Shown: positions 1-7,248, counted from the stretch's first letter. The stretch is DNA of 9,978 nt from an uncultured Clostridium sp. (GCA_905200315.1 CAJKKA010000056.1:1-9978), one strand, 5' to 3'. Translations and numbers: made by a program. The notes: generated by a model not told the origin, from the letters alone.

Positions 1-459
1 AAAGAAATACCAGTAAAAGACTGGATAGGACTGGGATACATGGACTATTATGGAATTGGTTTTTCAAATATAAGATTACCAAACAATTCAGGAAATTATC
101 TATATAAATATAGTGAAACAAATAAATTCCCAGAAGAAGTTTTCGTACATGAGTTTTTACATTCATTAGAACGAAATTCTAACGATAGAAATTATAATAT
201 ACCAGAGCTTCACAGTTATAATAAATATGGATATACAAGTACAAGTAAAGAAGGATTAAAACAATGGTATCAAGACTATATGCAAAAAAATATAAAAACA
301 TCTAATGGTAATATAGGATTAGATAGTTCAATATACACAATAAAACCAGTAAAAAATACCTGTTTTGAGTATTCGATTAAGTTAGAGTATTTTAATGAGC
401 CTAAAAATATATTAGAAGAATTATATAAAAATATATCTAAAATAATAAAAAATAAATAG
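1..459 (+). CDS. Putative zinc metallopeptidase (HExxH), C-terminal part
   Basis: The frame is open from the first base of the window, so the true start lies upstream and only the last 152 residues are visible. Visible residues 50-54 read HEFLH, an HExxH zinc-binding and catalytic motif, in the context EEVFVHEFLHSLERNS. A third zinc ligand is not certain; a histidine in PELHSYNKYGY about 16 residues downstream is a candidate. The remainder (GLKQWYQDYMQKNI, then a section rich in Lys, Asn and Ile) matches no domain I can name. No membrane segment or sorting signal is seen at the C-terminus. The stop is 16 nt before queA, so co-transcription is likely. From its neighbours I infer a secreted or surface-attached protein, but the signal or anchor would be outside the window. 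The peptidase call rests on one motif; substrate is unknown. Confidence 0.6.
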   Translation, partial: KEIPVKDWIGLGYMDYYGIGFSNIRLPNNSGNYLYKYSETNKFPEEVFVHEFLHSLERNSNDRNYNIPELHSYNKYGYTSTSKEGLKQWYQDYMQKNIKTSNGNIGLDSSIYTIKPVKNTCFEYSIKLEYFNEPKNILEELYKNISKIIKNK

Positions 460-475
460 AAAGAAGAGATAAAAA

Positions 476-1498
476 ATGAATGTATCAGAATTTAATTATA
501 ATTTACCAGAAGAATTAATTGCACAAACACCACTAGAAAAAAGAGATGAATCTAGACTTATGGTTCTAAATAGAGAAACAGAAACAATAGAACATAGAAA
601 ATTTAAAAATATAATAGAATATTTAAAACCAGGAGATTGCTTAGTAAGAAATAATACAAAAGTTTTACCAGCTAGAATTTATGGAAAAAAAGAAACAGGA
701 GCAAAAATAGAATTTTTACTATTAAATAATATAGAAGGCGATATATGGGAAACAATAGTAAGACCAGGAAATAAATTGCATATAGGAACAAATGTAATAT
801 TTGGAGAAGGAAAACTAATAGCAGAAATATTAGATATAATGCCAGGAGGAACAAGAAAAGTAAAATTTACATATGAAGGAATATTTAATGAAATTCTTGA
901 CGAAATTGGTTTAATGCCATTGCCTCCATACATACATGAAGAACTAAAAGAAAATGATAGATACCAAACAGTATATGCTAAATACAATGGTTCAGCAGCT
1001 GCACCAACAGCCGGTTTACATTTTACACCTGAATTATTAAAACAAATTGAAGAAAAAGGAGTAAAAATTGCAAATGTAACTTTACACGTTGGAATAGGGA
1101 CCTTTAGACCTGTAAAAGAAGAAAAAGTAGAAAATCATGAAATGCATTCAGAACACTACTATATAAAACAAGAAGATGCAGAAATTATAAACGAAACAAA
1201 GAAAAATGGAGGAAGAGTAATAGCGGTAGGAACAACTTCTTGTAGAGTATTAGAAACAGTTGCAGATGAAAATGGAATGGTACAAGAAACAGAAGGAGAT
1301 ACAAAAATATTTATATATCCAGGTTATAAATTCAAATGCCTAGATGCATTAATAACAAACTTTCACTTACCACAATCAACACTATTAATGCTTGTTTCAA
1401 GCCTAGCAGGAAAAGAATACATAATGAAAGCATATGAAGAAGCAGTAAAAGAAAAATACAGATTTTTCTCATTTGGCGATGCAATGTTTATACAATAA
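476..1498 (+). CDS. queA: S-adenosylmethionine:tRNA ribosyltransferase-isomerase QueA
   Basis: QueA transfers and isomerises the ribosyl part of S-adenosylmethionine onto 7-aminomethyl-7-deazaguanine in the wobble position of GUN-anticodon tRNAs, giving epoxyqueuosine, the penultimate step of queuosine synthesis in the cytosol. The 340-residue protein has the usual family length and shows hallmark stretches along its whole length: [20 protein letters not shown] at the N-terminus, [13 protein letters not shown] near residue 60, [13 protein letters not shown] at 172-184, [10 protein letters not shown] at 204-213 and [20 protein letters not shown] from 293. The ATG at 476 follows a purine-rich AAGAAGAG ribosome binding site. 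The gene is intact and is followed after 36 nt by the surface-protein gene at 1535. No tgt or queuosine transporter gene is in the window. Confidence 0.97.
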   Translation: MNVSEFNYNLPEELIAQTPLEKRDESRLMVLNRETETIEHRKFKNIIEYLKPGDCLVRNNTKVLPARIYGKKETGAKIEFLLLNNIEGDIWETIVRPGNKLHIGTNVIFGEGKLIAEILDIMPGGTRKVKFTYEGIFNEILDEIGLMPLPPYIHEELKENDRYQTVYAKYNGSAAAPTAGLHFTPELLKQIEEKGVKIANVTLHVGIGTFRPVKEEKVENHEMHSEHYYIKQEDAEIINETKKNGGRVIAVGTTSCRVLETVADENGMVQETEGDTKIFIYPGYKFKCLDALITNFHLPQSTLLMLVSSLAGKEYIMKAYEEAVKEKYRFFSFGDAMFIQ

Positions 1499-1534
1499 GT
1501 GAAGGTGTGTAATGAAAAAAGGAGGAATATAGCG

Positions 1535-3007
1535 ATGAAAAACGTTGATACTGTAGAGAGAGAGAGAGAGAGCCATAGTTTAAGGAAAAGAATAATAATA
1601 GTAATTAGTATAATAGTAATAATAACAATTCTACTAATATCTGTACTCACAAGAAATAAAATAAGAAATGTGGAAAAAATAAGAGCAGAAAAAGAAATAG
1701 AAAATAAAGTACAATTAAATGTAGAAATAAAAAAAGAAACAGAAACAGCATACGAATGTTTATTAATATTCATATCAAATGATGAAACCGATAAAATAAA
1801 AAGTATACAATATCCAGAAGAAGGGCAAGAACCATACACAATAAATAATAATGGAAATAAACAAAAAATTGCAATAGATTATAAAATAAATAAAGGCGAT
1901 GTTAATAAAATTTTTAAAGTAATATTAGAAGATGGGGAGATATTAACAAGAACTACGGCTTACACAATTTCATATTATGCAAATGGTGGTGAAGAAGTAA
2001 CTGAAAAAGACTATAGCTTAAAAGGCGTTGATTGCATTTTAACTGGGAAACAAACAGAAAGAGAAGGATATACTTTTTTAGGATGGGCAGAAGATAAAAA
2101 TGCAACAGAACCAGAATTTAAAAGTTTATATAAACAGGAATATAAGTATAATAAAGAAAATGATGTAAAATTATATGCTGTGTGGAAAAATACTGGTGAA
2201 TTGTCTGGTAAAGATTTATTAACAGTTGTAAATAATACAAATAAATCCGGAATAAACGACTTTTCTATTTACAACGAAGAGTATACAACCAATGTTATAA
2301 TAAAGAATGGAAATTTAATATTAGATGGTGTTACAAATGTTGAAGGTGCAACATTAACAGAAAAAGTTTATGAATTTGGAAATAAAGAAACAGATGTAGC
2401 AACAAAAACTGAAGATGCAAAAAATATGGTAATATTAAAAGTAAATGGAGATTTGACTATAAATGAGGGAGTTACATTAACAGCATGCAAAAGTGATAAT
2501 GGATATGGAGGCCCAAAAGGACTATTAATATATTGTACAGGAACAATAACAAATAATGGGACAATAGATATGACTGCACGAGGAGCAAGAGCAGAAGGAC
2601 AAAATGTATACGTGTATGAAAATAGGACAAATAATTATGAGTATATTCCATATGAGGGAGCTATAGGAGGAGAAGCTCAGATTTCAACAGGAACAATGAT
2701 AGCTGGAAAACCTGGAAAAAATGGTGAAAATAGAAAAACTGGAGGAGGAGGCTCAGGAGCCGCCAAAAGATTTTCTGAAGGAAGTGGTTCTAGAGTCTCA
2801 GGTGCAGGAACAAATGGAACTTCATATTCTGGAGGTTCTGGAGGAGGTGCAGTTTGTGCAAGAGAAGAAGTTAAAGGAGAAGATGCAAAAGAAAATGGTG
2901 GAATCGGAGGTAAAGGTGTAACTTCAGGTAGTAGTAATTATGGTGCTGGAGGACGGAGCTGGAAACCCAGGTGGATTCGGTATGAAAAGTATGACTACAT
3001 ATTTTAA
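1535..3007 (+). CDS. Phase-variable-type membrane-anchored surface protein with InlB-like repeat and glycine-rich region (frameshifted at 3' end)
   Basis: I chose ATG 1535 because AAAGGAGG (1518-1525) lies 9 nt upstream; a GTG at 1499 is in frame but has no site. The 490-residue product begins MKNVDTVERERESHS, where ERERE is encoded by an (AG)9 tract, then has a Lys/Arg patch and one membrane segment (about residues 20-39, IIIVISIIVIITILLISVL), giving a protein with its bulk outside. Residues about 144-218 (ISYYANGG...GYTFLGWAED...YAVWKN) fit the Listeria-Bacteroides/InlB B-type repeat (Flg_new). From about 250 a beta-solenoid-like stretch (GNLILDG, VNGDLTINEG, GTITNNGTIDM) leads into Gly/Ser-rich sequence (GGGGSGAAK, GGSGGGAV, GGIGGKG). 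The frame ends early, at 3007, in an atypical basic/aromatic tail (RSWKPRWIRYEKYDYIF) caused by one extra base near 2954; the continuation is listed separately. The repaired protein would be about 591 residues. The role is probably adhesion or surface display; that is inferred from domain type only. Confidence 0.75.
   Translation: MKNVDTVERERESHSLRKRIIIVISIIVIITILLISVLTRNKIRNVEKIRAEKEIENKVQLNVEIKKETETAYECLLIFISNDETDKIKSIQYPEEGQEPYTINNNGNKQKIAIDYKINKGDVNKIFKVILEDGEILTRTTAYTISYYANGGEEVTEKDYSLKGVDCILTGKQTEREGYTFLGWAEDKNATEPEFKSLYKQEYKYNKENDVKLYAVWKNTGELSGKDLLTVVNNTNKSGINDFSIYNEEYTTNVIIKNGNLILDGVTNVEGATLTEKVYEFGNKETDVATKTEDAKNMVILKVNGDLTINEGVTLTACKSDNGYGGPKGLLIYCTGTITNNGTIDMTARGARAEGQNVYVYENRTNNYEYIPYEGAIGGEAQISTGTMIAGKPGKNGENRKTGGGGSGAAKRFSEGSGSRVSGAGTNGTSYSGGSGGGAVCAREEVKGEDAKENGGIGGKGVTSGSSNYGAGGRSWKPRWIRYEKYDYIF
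1555..1572 (+). repeat. (AG)9 dinucleotide microsatellite inside the 5' coding region
   Basis: Nine uninterrupted AG units occupy codons 7-13 of the surface-protein gene and encode alternating Glu-Arg. The tract is in frame as sequenced. A change of one or two units would send translation into TAG (CCA TAG) or TAA (GCC ATA GTT TAA) within four codons after the tract, so slipped-strand mispairing would switch the gene off cleanly. The variation itself is inferred. Confidence 0.85.
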
Positions 3008-3311
3008 TTCAATATTTTCAGGAGAAAATGGAACAGGTGGATTACTGATTATATATGGAGAAAATATAAATAATAATAATATAATTAAATCAAATGGCAG
3101 TAATGGAGGAATAGCAACATCTGATGATAATATTGCTAGTGGAGGAAGTTCTGGAGCTGGGTCAATTAATATTTTTTATAAAGATACAATTAAAGGAAAA
3201 GAAAATATCCTTGTAAGAGGTGGAAAAATGAATAATGGTGGAGCTGGAGGAGATGGAACAGTTACAATAGGAAAAATATTAAATGGAACATTTGTAAAGG
3301 ATGAAAATTAA
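2955..3311 (+). pseudogene. Out-of-frame 3' continuation of the glycine-rich surface protein
   Basis: Starting at GGA 2955 this frame reads GAGNPGGFGMKSM, then ENGTGGLLIIYGE, NNNNIIKSNGSNGG, SGGSSGAGSINIFYKD, ILVRGGKMNNGGAGGDGTVT and a stop at 3309-3311. It continues the Gly-rich, Asn-rich composition of the gene at 1535 exactly where that gene loses it. Removing the C at 2954 makes the join ...NYGAGG-GAGNPGG..., which is the natural reading. An ATG at 2940 starts in this frame but has no ribosome binding site, so a separate gene is unlikely. The break may be a real mutation, a sequencing or assembly error, or, less likely, a +1 frameshift site at the rare codon CGG. Confidence 0.75.
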
Positions 3312-3383
3312 AAATCTTTAAATGATTTGAATTGATTAATTAATGCTAAGTTGGCGAACTTATATAAAAAAGAACAAAAAAAT

Positions 3384-3419
3384 ATTGCGATTTTATTCTT
3401 TTTACTATAAAATTGCAAT
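3384..3419 (+). promoter_or_regulatory. Inverted repeat overlapping the promoter of the 3452 gene
   Basis: Arms ATTGCGATTTTAT (3384-3396) and ATAAAATTGCAAT (3407-3419) are complementary over 13 positions with one G-T wobble, around a 10-nt spacer. The repeat spans both the -35 and the -10 boxes proposed below, so it could be an operator or simply a hairpin. It lacks a run of T and is not a terminator. The matching promoter of gene B does not keep the symmetry. Confidence 0.45.
3385..3413 (+). promoter_or_regulatory. Candidate sigma-A promoter for the 3452 pilin-like gene
   Basis: TTGCGA (3385-3390) and TAAAAT (3408-3413) are separated by 17 nt. An upstream AGAACAAAA stretch (3371) and the same -35/17/-10 arrangement recur before gene B (9391-9419), which supports this as a shared functional promoter. 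The 140-nt gap 3312-3451 holds this promoter, the inverted repeat and the AAGGAG site at 3436-3441, 10 nt before the ATG; a small TAAGTT/AACTTA hairpin at 3347-3362 has no T-tail. Confidence 0.6.
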
Positions 3420-3451
3420 AAATGAAATACAAAAGAAGGAGATGTAAATAA

Positions 3452-4237
3452 ATGAATAAAAATATTAAAACGCTTGGTACTGTATGCGTGCACACACACA
3501 CTAGTAATTTAGAAAAAATCAAAATAGAAAATAATATAAAAACATTTGAAAGATTTAAATTAAATGTAGGGGCGGACGCCTCTGTACGCCCACAAACAAC
3601 AGATTATAGAAAATTAATGTCAAACAATCTAACATCCAACTTTCCAGCATCAAATTCAGCAATAACACTAATTGCCTTAATAATAACAATAATCGTATTA
3701 TTGATATTGGCAGGTGTAACTCTAAATATGGTAATGGGAGAAAATGGAATTATAAAAAAAGCACAATTAGCAAAGGAAAAAACGAATGAAGCACAAGAAC
3801 AGGAAAATAAAACTTTAAATGAATATGAAAACAAAATAAATGATGTTTTGAATGTTACAACAAGAGACCAATCAGAAAATAAATTTTCACTTGAAGAACA
3901 AGCAGTAGGTACTTGGATTAATGGAAAAACTATCTATAGAAAAGTATTTAATCCATATGTAGATGGTGCTTTTAAAGAAGGATATTCATTAGAGAATAAG
4001 ATGTTAAAAGGATGCGATGTTGTAGATAATAACGAAGTGGACTTAGTTATTGAGAGTAAACTTATTTTACTAAGAGATGATGGATATATAGATATACTTA
4101 ATAGTTCTTTAAATTATAGTGGTAGTCAATCTATTGTTGTTAGTCCAAAAAATAAATGTATATATATATCCCTTCCTAGATTAAAGACATTCTATATTAT
4201 TTTAGAATATACTAAAACGACAGATATAGCAAATTAA
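3452..4237 (+). CDS. Pilin-like surface protein with long repeat-containing leader (gene A)
   Basis: The ATG at 3452 has AAGGAG 10 nt upstream. The 261-residue product has three parts. Residues 1-70 are an unusual leader: MNKNIKTLGTV, a short CA-repeat-encoded VHTHT, then KTFERFKLN and VGADASVRPQ, the last encoded by a GC-rich palindromic repeat. Residues 71-91 (ITLIALIITIIVLLILAGVTL) are a pilin-like hydrophobic helix preceded by Ala; the Glu usual at mature position 5 of type IV pilins is absent. A polar helix follows (MGENGIIKKAQLAKEKTNEAQEQE). From about residue 145 a separate domain has GTWINGKTIYRKVF and ends YIILEYTKTTDIAN. I recall such 'WIDGK-IYRK ... YTKTTD' modules from phage tail or receptor-binding-like proteins of Firmicutes, which suggests an exposed binding head; this is from memory. 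Function unknown; a role as a surface filament or tip protein is inferred. A strong terminator follows. Confidence 0.75.
   Translation: MNKNIKTLGTVCVHTHTSNLEKIKIENNIKTFERFKLNVGADASVRPQTTDYRKLMSNNLTSNFPASNSAITLIALIITIIVLLILAGVTLNMVMGENGIIKKAQLAKEKTNEAQEQENKTLNEYENKINDVLNVTTRDQSENKFSLEEQAVGTWINGKTIYRKVFNPYVDGAFKEGYSLENKMLKGCDVVDNNEVDLVIESKLILLRDDGYIDILNSSLNYSGSQSIVVSPKNKCIYISLPRLKTFYIILEYTKTTDIAN
3491..3501 (+). repeat. Short CA microsatellite (5.5 units) in the leader of gene A
   Basis: Five CA units plus C encode His-Thr-His-Thr in frame. With the preceding TGTATGCGTG the whole of 3481-3501 alternates pyrimidine and purine. It occupies the position of the 39-nt tract in gene B but is shorter and interrupted, so it should be more stable. 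Both other frames stop just after it (TAG in each). Confidence 0.75.
3565..3595 (+). repeat. GC-rich palindromic repeat, in frame in gene A
   Basis: Begins TGTAGGGGCGGACGCC; arms GGGCGGAC and GTACGCCC pair over 8 positions with one mismatch around GCCTCT. It agrees with the copy at 9774-9804 at 29 of 31 positions and is translated as VGADASVRPQ in both. The composition contrasts sharply with the AT-rich flanks. Confidence 0.85.
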
Positions 4238-4266
4238 AACAAAAATTTTTATATAAATTCAAGTTA

Positions 4267-4310
4267 TGGTGAATAAATAGTTTGATTTAATATTTATTCA
4301 CCATTCTTTT
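4267..4310 (+). terminator. Rho-independent terminator after gene A
   Basis: TGGTGAATAAATA (4267-4279) and TATTTATTCACCA (4291-4303) form a perfect 13-bp stem with an 11-nt loop, followed by TTCTTTT. It lies 29 nt after the stop of gene A and separates it from the downstream operon. The arms are AT-rich, as expected in this genome. Confidence 0.85.
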
Positions 4311-4322
4311 ATGTTATTACCC

Positions 4323-4351
4323 TTGTATTTTTATGCGAAAAATGATAAAAT
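4323..4351 (+). promoter_or_regulatory. Candidate sigma-A promoter for the pseudopilin-murB-yvcK operon
   Basis: TTGTAT (4323-4328), 17-nt spacer, TAAAAT (4346-4351). It sits just after the terminator and about 30 nt before the ATG at 4383. The -35 is a weak match, the -10 is 5 of 6, and placement is favourable. Confidence 0.5.
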
Positions 4352-4382
4352 TTACAAGAATTTATGCAAAGGAAAAATTGAT

Positions 4383-4787
4383 ATGAAAAATAATAAAGGA
4401 ATTACTATGGTTACACTTGTAATTATAATTGTAGTTTTATTAATATTATCTGGTGTTTCTATTGGAATTGGAAGTATTTCTGTTACAAGCTATAAAGATA
4501 GTGTATTAAATTCAGAAGCAAAAGAGGTACAAATGGCCGTAATTTCACAATATCAGAAATATTTAGCAGTTAAAGATACAGGTTTATTTTTTGGAACAAA
4601 ATGTGATGAAAATGGAAATGTAACCGAAGCTGGGGAATATTATTTATTAAAAACAAAGGATTTAGAAAAGCTTGGAATGGAAAATTCAAAAGACGAATAC
4701 ATAGTTAAATATAATACAGGTGAAGTTATAAATAAAACAACGCCTCAAAATTCTAAAGGTGAAAGCATACACTTAAAAGGCAATTAA
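4383..4787 (+). CDS. Pseudopilin-like protein with short prepilin leader
   Basis: I place the start at ATG 4383 because AAAGGA (4368-4373) lies 9 nt upstream; an in-frame ATG at 4311 would lie before the proposed promoter boxes and lacks a site. The 134-residue product starts MKNNKG, then ITMVTLVIIIVVLLILSGVS, a class III-signal arrangement of type IV pilins and pseudopilins: a short basic leader ending in Gly, where a prepilin peptidase would cut, and a hydrophobic helix that would stay in the membrane or pack the filament core. Position 5 of the mature protein is Thr rather than Glu. A polar helix follows (SYKDSVLNSEAKEVQMAVISQYQKY), then a small C-terminal domain (GEYYLLKTKDLEKLGM ... DEYIVKYNTGEVIN). 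No prepilin peptidase or assembly ATPase gene is in the window. It precedes murB by only 12 nt and probably shares its transcript. Substrate and partners are unknown. Confidence 0.75.
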   Translation: MKNNKGITMVTLVIIIVVLLILSGVSIGIGSISVTSYKDSVLNSEAKEVQMAVISQYQKYLAVKDTGLFFGTKCDENGNVTEAGEYYLLKTKDLEKLGMENSKDEYIVKYNTGEVINKTTPQNSKGESIHLKGN

Positions 4788-4799
4788 AAGGGGGAATAT

Positions 4800-5702
4800 A
4801 TGAGTATAGAAAATGCTTATAGCAATTTAATAAAATGTATTCCAAAAGAAAAAATTTTAAAAAATGAAATAATGAGTAAACATACATCTTTTAAAGTTGG
4901 GGGACCTGTAGATCTATTTATAACAGTAGAAACAATAGAACAATTAAAAGATACAATTAAAATATTAAAACACCAAAATATAGAATATAAAGTTATTGGA
5001 AATGGAAGCAATTTACTTGTTAAAGATGAAGGCTATAGAGGCGCTATAATAAAACCAAGTTTTAATAGTATTGAAATTAACGAAGATATAGTAGAAGTTG
5101 GAGCAGGAGTAAAAAATGGAATGCTTGCTCAAAAATTGTTACAAAAGGAACTTACAGGTTTTGAATTTGCTGCTGGTATACCAGGAACAATAGGTGGGGC
5201 AATGGTTATGAATGCTGGAGCTCACGGAAGAGAAATGAAAGATATTGTAGATGCTGTTACATATTACAATTGTGAAAATGATGAAATAGAAACAATAAAA
5301 AAAGAAGAATGTAATTTTGAATACAGAAATAGCAAATTTAAGAATAGTAATGTAATTATAATTAAAGCAATATTAAAATTACAAAAAGCTAATAGTATAG
5401 AAATAAAACAAAAAATGGATGAATATAAACAATTTAGAATTGAAAAGCAACCAATAGAATATCCAAGTGCTGGTAGCACATTTAAAAGAGGAGCAGATTT
5501 TATAACCGCCAAACTTATAGATGAAGCAGGACTTAAAGGCTATACAATAGGTGGAGCACAGGTATCAGAAAAACATGCAGGATTTATAATAAATAAAAAC
5601 AATGCAACGGCAACAGACATTATAAATTTAATTGAAGAGGTACAAAAGATAGTATATGAAAAATTTAATAAAAAAATAGAACTAGAAATAGAAATTATTT
5701 AA
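4800..5702 (+). CDS. murB: UDP-N-acetylenolpyruvoylglucosamine reductase MurB
   Basis: MurB is the cytosolic FAD enzyme that uses NADPH to reduce UDP-GlcNAc-enolpyruvate to UDP-MurNAc, the second committed step of peptidoglycan synthesis. The 300-residue length fits the shorter, Gram-positive-type form. Seen motifs: KHTSFKVGGPVD near the N-terminus, GNGSNLLV at 67-74 and GIPGTIGGAMVMNAGAHG from 126 (both FAD-domain signatures), YPSAGSTFKR with the probable proton-donating Ser at 226, and GGAQVSEKHAGFIIN. The acidic C-terminal end (ELEIEII) probably supplies the second catalytic acid. ATG 4800 follows AAGGGGG by 5 nt. The stop is 13 nt before yvcK. murB next to yvcK is common in Firmicutes; rapZ and whiA, often between or beside them, are not here. 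Confidence 0.97.
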   Translation: MSIENAYSNLIKCIPKEKILKNEIMSKHTSFKVGGPVDLFITVETIEQLKDTIKILKHQNIEYKVIGNGSNLLVKDEGYRGAIIKPSFNSIEINEDIVEVGAGVKNGMLAQKLLQKELTGFEFAAGIPGTIGGAMVMNAGAHGREMKDIVDAVTYYNCENDEIETIKKEECNFEYRNSKFKNSNVIIIKAILKLQKANSIEIKQKMDEYKQFRIEKQPIEYPSAGSTFKRGADFITAKLIDEAGLKGYTIGGAQVSEKHAGFIINKNNATATDIINLIEEVQKIVYEKFNKKIELEIEII

Positions 5703-5715
5703 AGGAGAATGTACT

Positions 5716-7248
5716 ATGAAAGGAATGTTAGAATGGCTAAAAGCAAATACGAAAATAAAAAGATGGATATTTGCAATTTTAATTGGAGTAGTTTTTGCAT
5801 GTTTAGGAATATCTAAAATAATGGTAGCAAAAGAGTTAAATGTTACAGAACTTTTAAAAATTGTTGGTTCATTTGTTTTAGGATTTACCCTTATTGTTGT
5901 AGGAATAATTTCAATTCAAAAAAGAACACTAGAAATTTTAATAGAAGCAAGTGATGATAGACTAAAAAATGAAAAGAAAGTTAATGTTAATTCTTTAATT
6001 TTTAACAAAAAGATATATGAACAAGGACCAAAAGTTGTTGTTTTAGGTGGAGGCACTGGTTTAGATACAGTTTTAAAAGGACTAAAAAAATATACAAACA
6101 ACATAACAGCTATAGTTTCTGTTTCAAATTATGGAAAGAAAACTGAAAATAATTTAGATATATTACCAATGGATGATATAAAAGATGGAATAATAGCTTT
6201 ATCAAAAGACGAAAATAACATGGAAGCACTTTTAAATTATAGATTTAGAACAGAAAATTTAAGAGGAACAAAATTTAGTGATATTTTATTTTCAACAATA
6301 GCACACAATAACAATAATTTTTCAAAAGCTATAGAAAGTACAAATAAAATTTTAAACATTACAGGAAAAGTTTTACCGGTTACATTAGATGAAATGGAAA
6401 TATGTGCAGAGCTTGAGAATGGAATGGTAGTAAAAGAAAAAGAGAAAATTCCAGAAATGGTATATTCAAAAATTACTAAAATAAACAGAATATATTTGAA
6501 TCCAACAAATTGTAGAACAACACCAGAAGTGGTAAAAGCAATAAAAGAAGCGGATTGTATAGTATATGGACCAGGAAGCTTATATACAAATGTTATACCA
6601 TGTTTATTGGTAAATGGAGTTATAAAAGCAATAAAAGAAAGCAAAGCAATTAAAATATATGTTAATAACATAATGACAGAACAAGGACAAACAGACAATT
6701 ATACAATGTCTGAACATATTAAAGCAATAACAGATCATGTTGGACAAGATATAATAGACTTTTGTATTTACGATTCTGGTGAAGTTGTTCCAGAATATAT
6801 AAAGAAATACATAAAAGAAGGCTCAGAACTTGTAGAACAAGATGAAAGCAATGTAAAAGGAATACAACTTGTTCAAAGAAATTTATCATATATACAAGAT
6901 GAAAGAATAAGACATAACCCAGATGCAGTTGCGGCAGCAATTATAGAAATTATATGCGAGGATTTAAAATTTAAAGATAAACAAAATGACCCTAAATATG
7001 TTATGATGGATGCAAAACTAAAATATGAGAAAAAAATGAAAAATATACCAAAAACAAATAAACATAAAAAACAACCAGAAAGAAAACATATTCAAGGAAA
7101 GCAAAGCAAATTTGTACAACAATATGGAGATAGAATTCAATCTATAAGAAATACAGATGCAAATATAAGAAAAAATAAAATGAAAATGGAAGAAAAAACA
7201 GAAGAAAATAACAGACCACGAAGACGTAATAGATTAAGAACAAAATAA
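5716..7248 (+). CDS. yvcK: YvcK/CofD-family gluconeogenesis and cell-shape factor, membrane-anchored, with altered signature loop
   Basis: YvcK-family proteins bind UDP-sugars and are needed for growth on gluconeogenic carbon sources and for normal cell-wall synthesis. The 510-residue protein has two N-terminal membrane segments (about 17-37 and 46-67), an arrangement I associate with clostridial YvcK, then the CofD-like Rossmann domain: VVVLGGGTGLD (GGGTG at 111-115), LPMDDIKDGIIAL, ITGKVLPVTLD, IYLNPTNCRTTPEV, IVYGPGSLYTNVIP (GPGS from 285), NNIMTEQGQTDNYT and RHNPDAVAAAI. The loop after the first strand reads SVSNYGKKTENN (135-146), where the typical family member has VADDGGSSGRLR, so a normally conserved motif is lost. 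Residues about 440-510 form a Lys/Arg-rich, probably disordered tail ending RPRRRNRLRTK. ATG 5716 follows AAAGGAG. The gene sits between murB and the debranching enzyme, fitting a link between wall synthesis and carbon storage. Confidence 0.9.
   Translation: MKGMLEWLKANTKIKRWIFAILIGVVFACLGISKIMVAKELNVTELLKIVGSFVLGFTLIVVGIISIQKRTLEILIEASDDRLKNEKKVNVNSLIFNKKIYEQGPKVVVLGGGTGLDTVLKGLKKYTNNITAIVSVSNYGKKTENNLDILPMDDIKDGIIALSKDENNMEALLNYRFRTENLRGTKFSDILFSTIAHNNNNFSKAIESTNKILNITGKVLPVTLDEMEICAELENGMVVKEKEKIPEMVYSKITKINRIYLNPTNCRTTPEVVKAIKEADCIVYGPGSLYTNVIPCLLVNGVIKAIKESKAIKIYVNNIMTEQGQTDNYTMSEHIKAITDHVGQDIIDFCIYDSGEVVPEYIKKYIKEGSELVEQDESNVKGIQLVQRNLSYIQDERIRHNPDAVAAAIIEIICEDLKFKDKQNDPKYVMMDAKLKYEKKMKNIPKTNKHKKQPERKHIQGKQSKFVQQYGDRIQSIRNTDANIRKNKMKMEEKTEENNRPRRRNRLRTK

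Noticed and set aside
1363..1839. 158-codon minus-strand ORF opposite queA and the next gene
   Set aside because: It is a shadow of two well-supported plus-strand genes, with low-complexity Ile/Ser/Phe composition typical of reverse-read AT-rich coding DNA.
2940..3311. Separate gene starting at ATG 2940
   Set aside because: No ribosome binding site, and the sequence continues the upstream glycine-rich protein after a one-base shift.
3347..3362. TAAGTT/AACTTA hairpin as a terminator for the 1535 gene
   Set aside because: Only six AT-rich pairs and no T-run after it on the plus strand.
4311..4382. Upstream in-frame ATG 4311 as start of the short pseudopilin-like gene
   Set aside because: It would add 24 residues before a textbook short prepilin leader, precedes the proposed promoter boxes and lacks a ribosome binding site.
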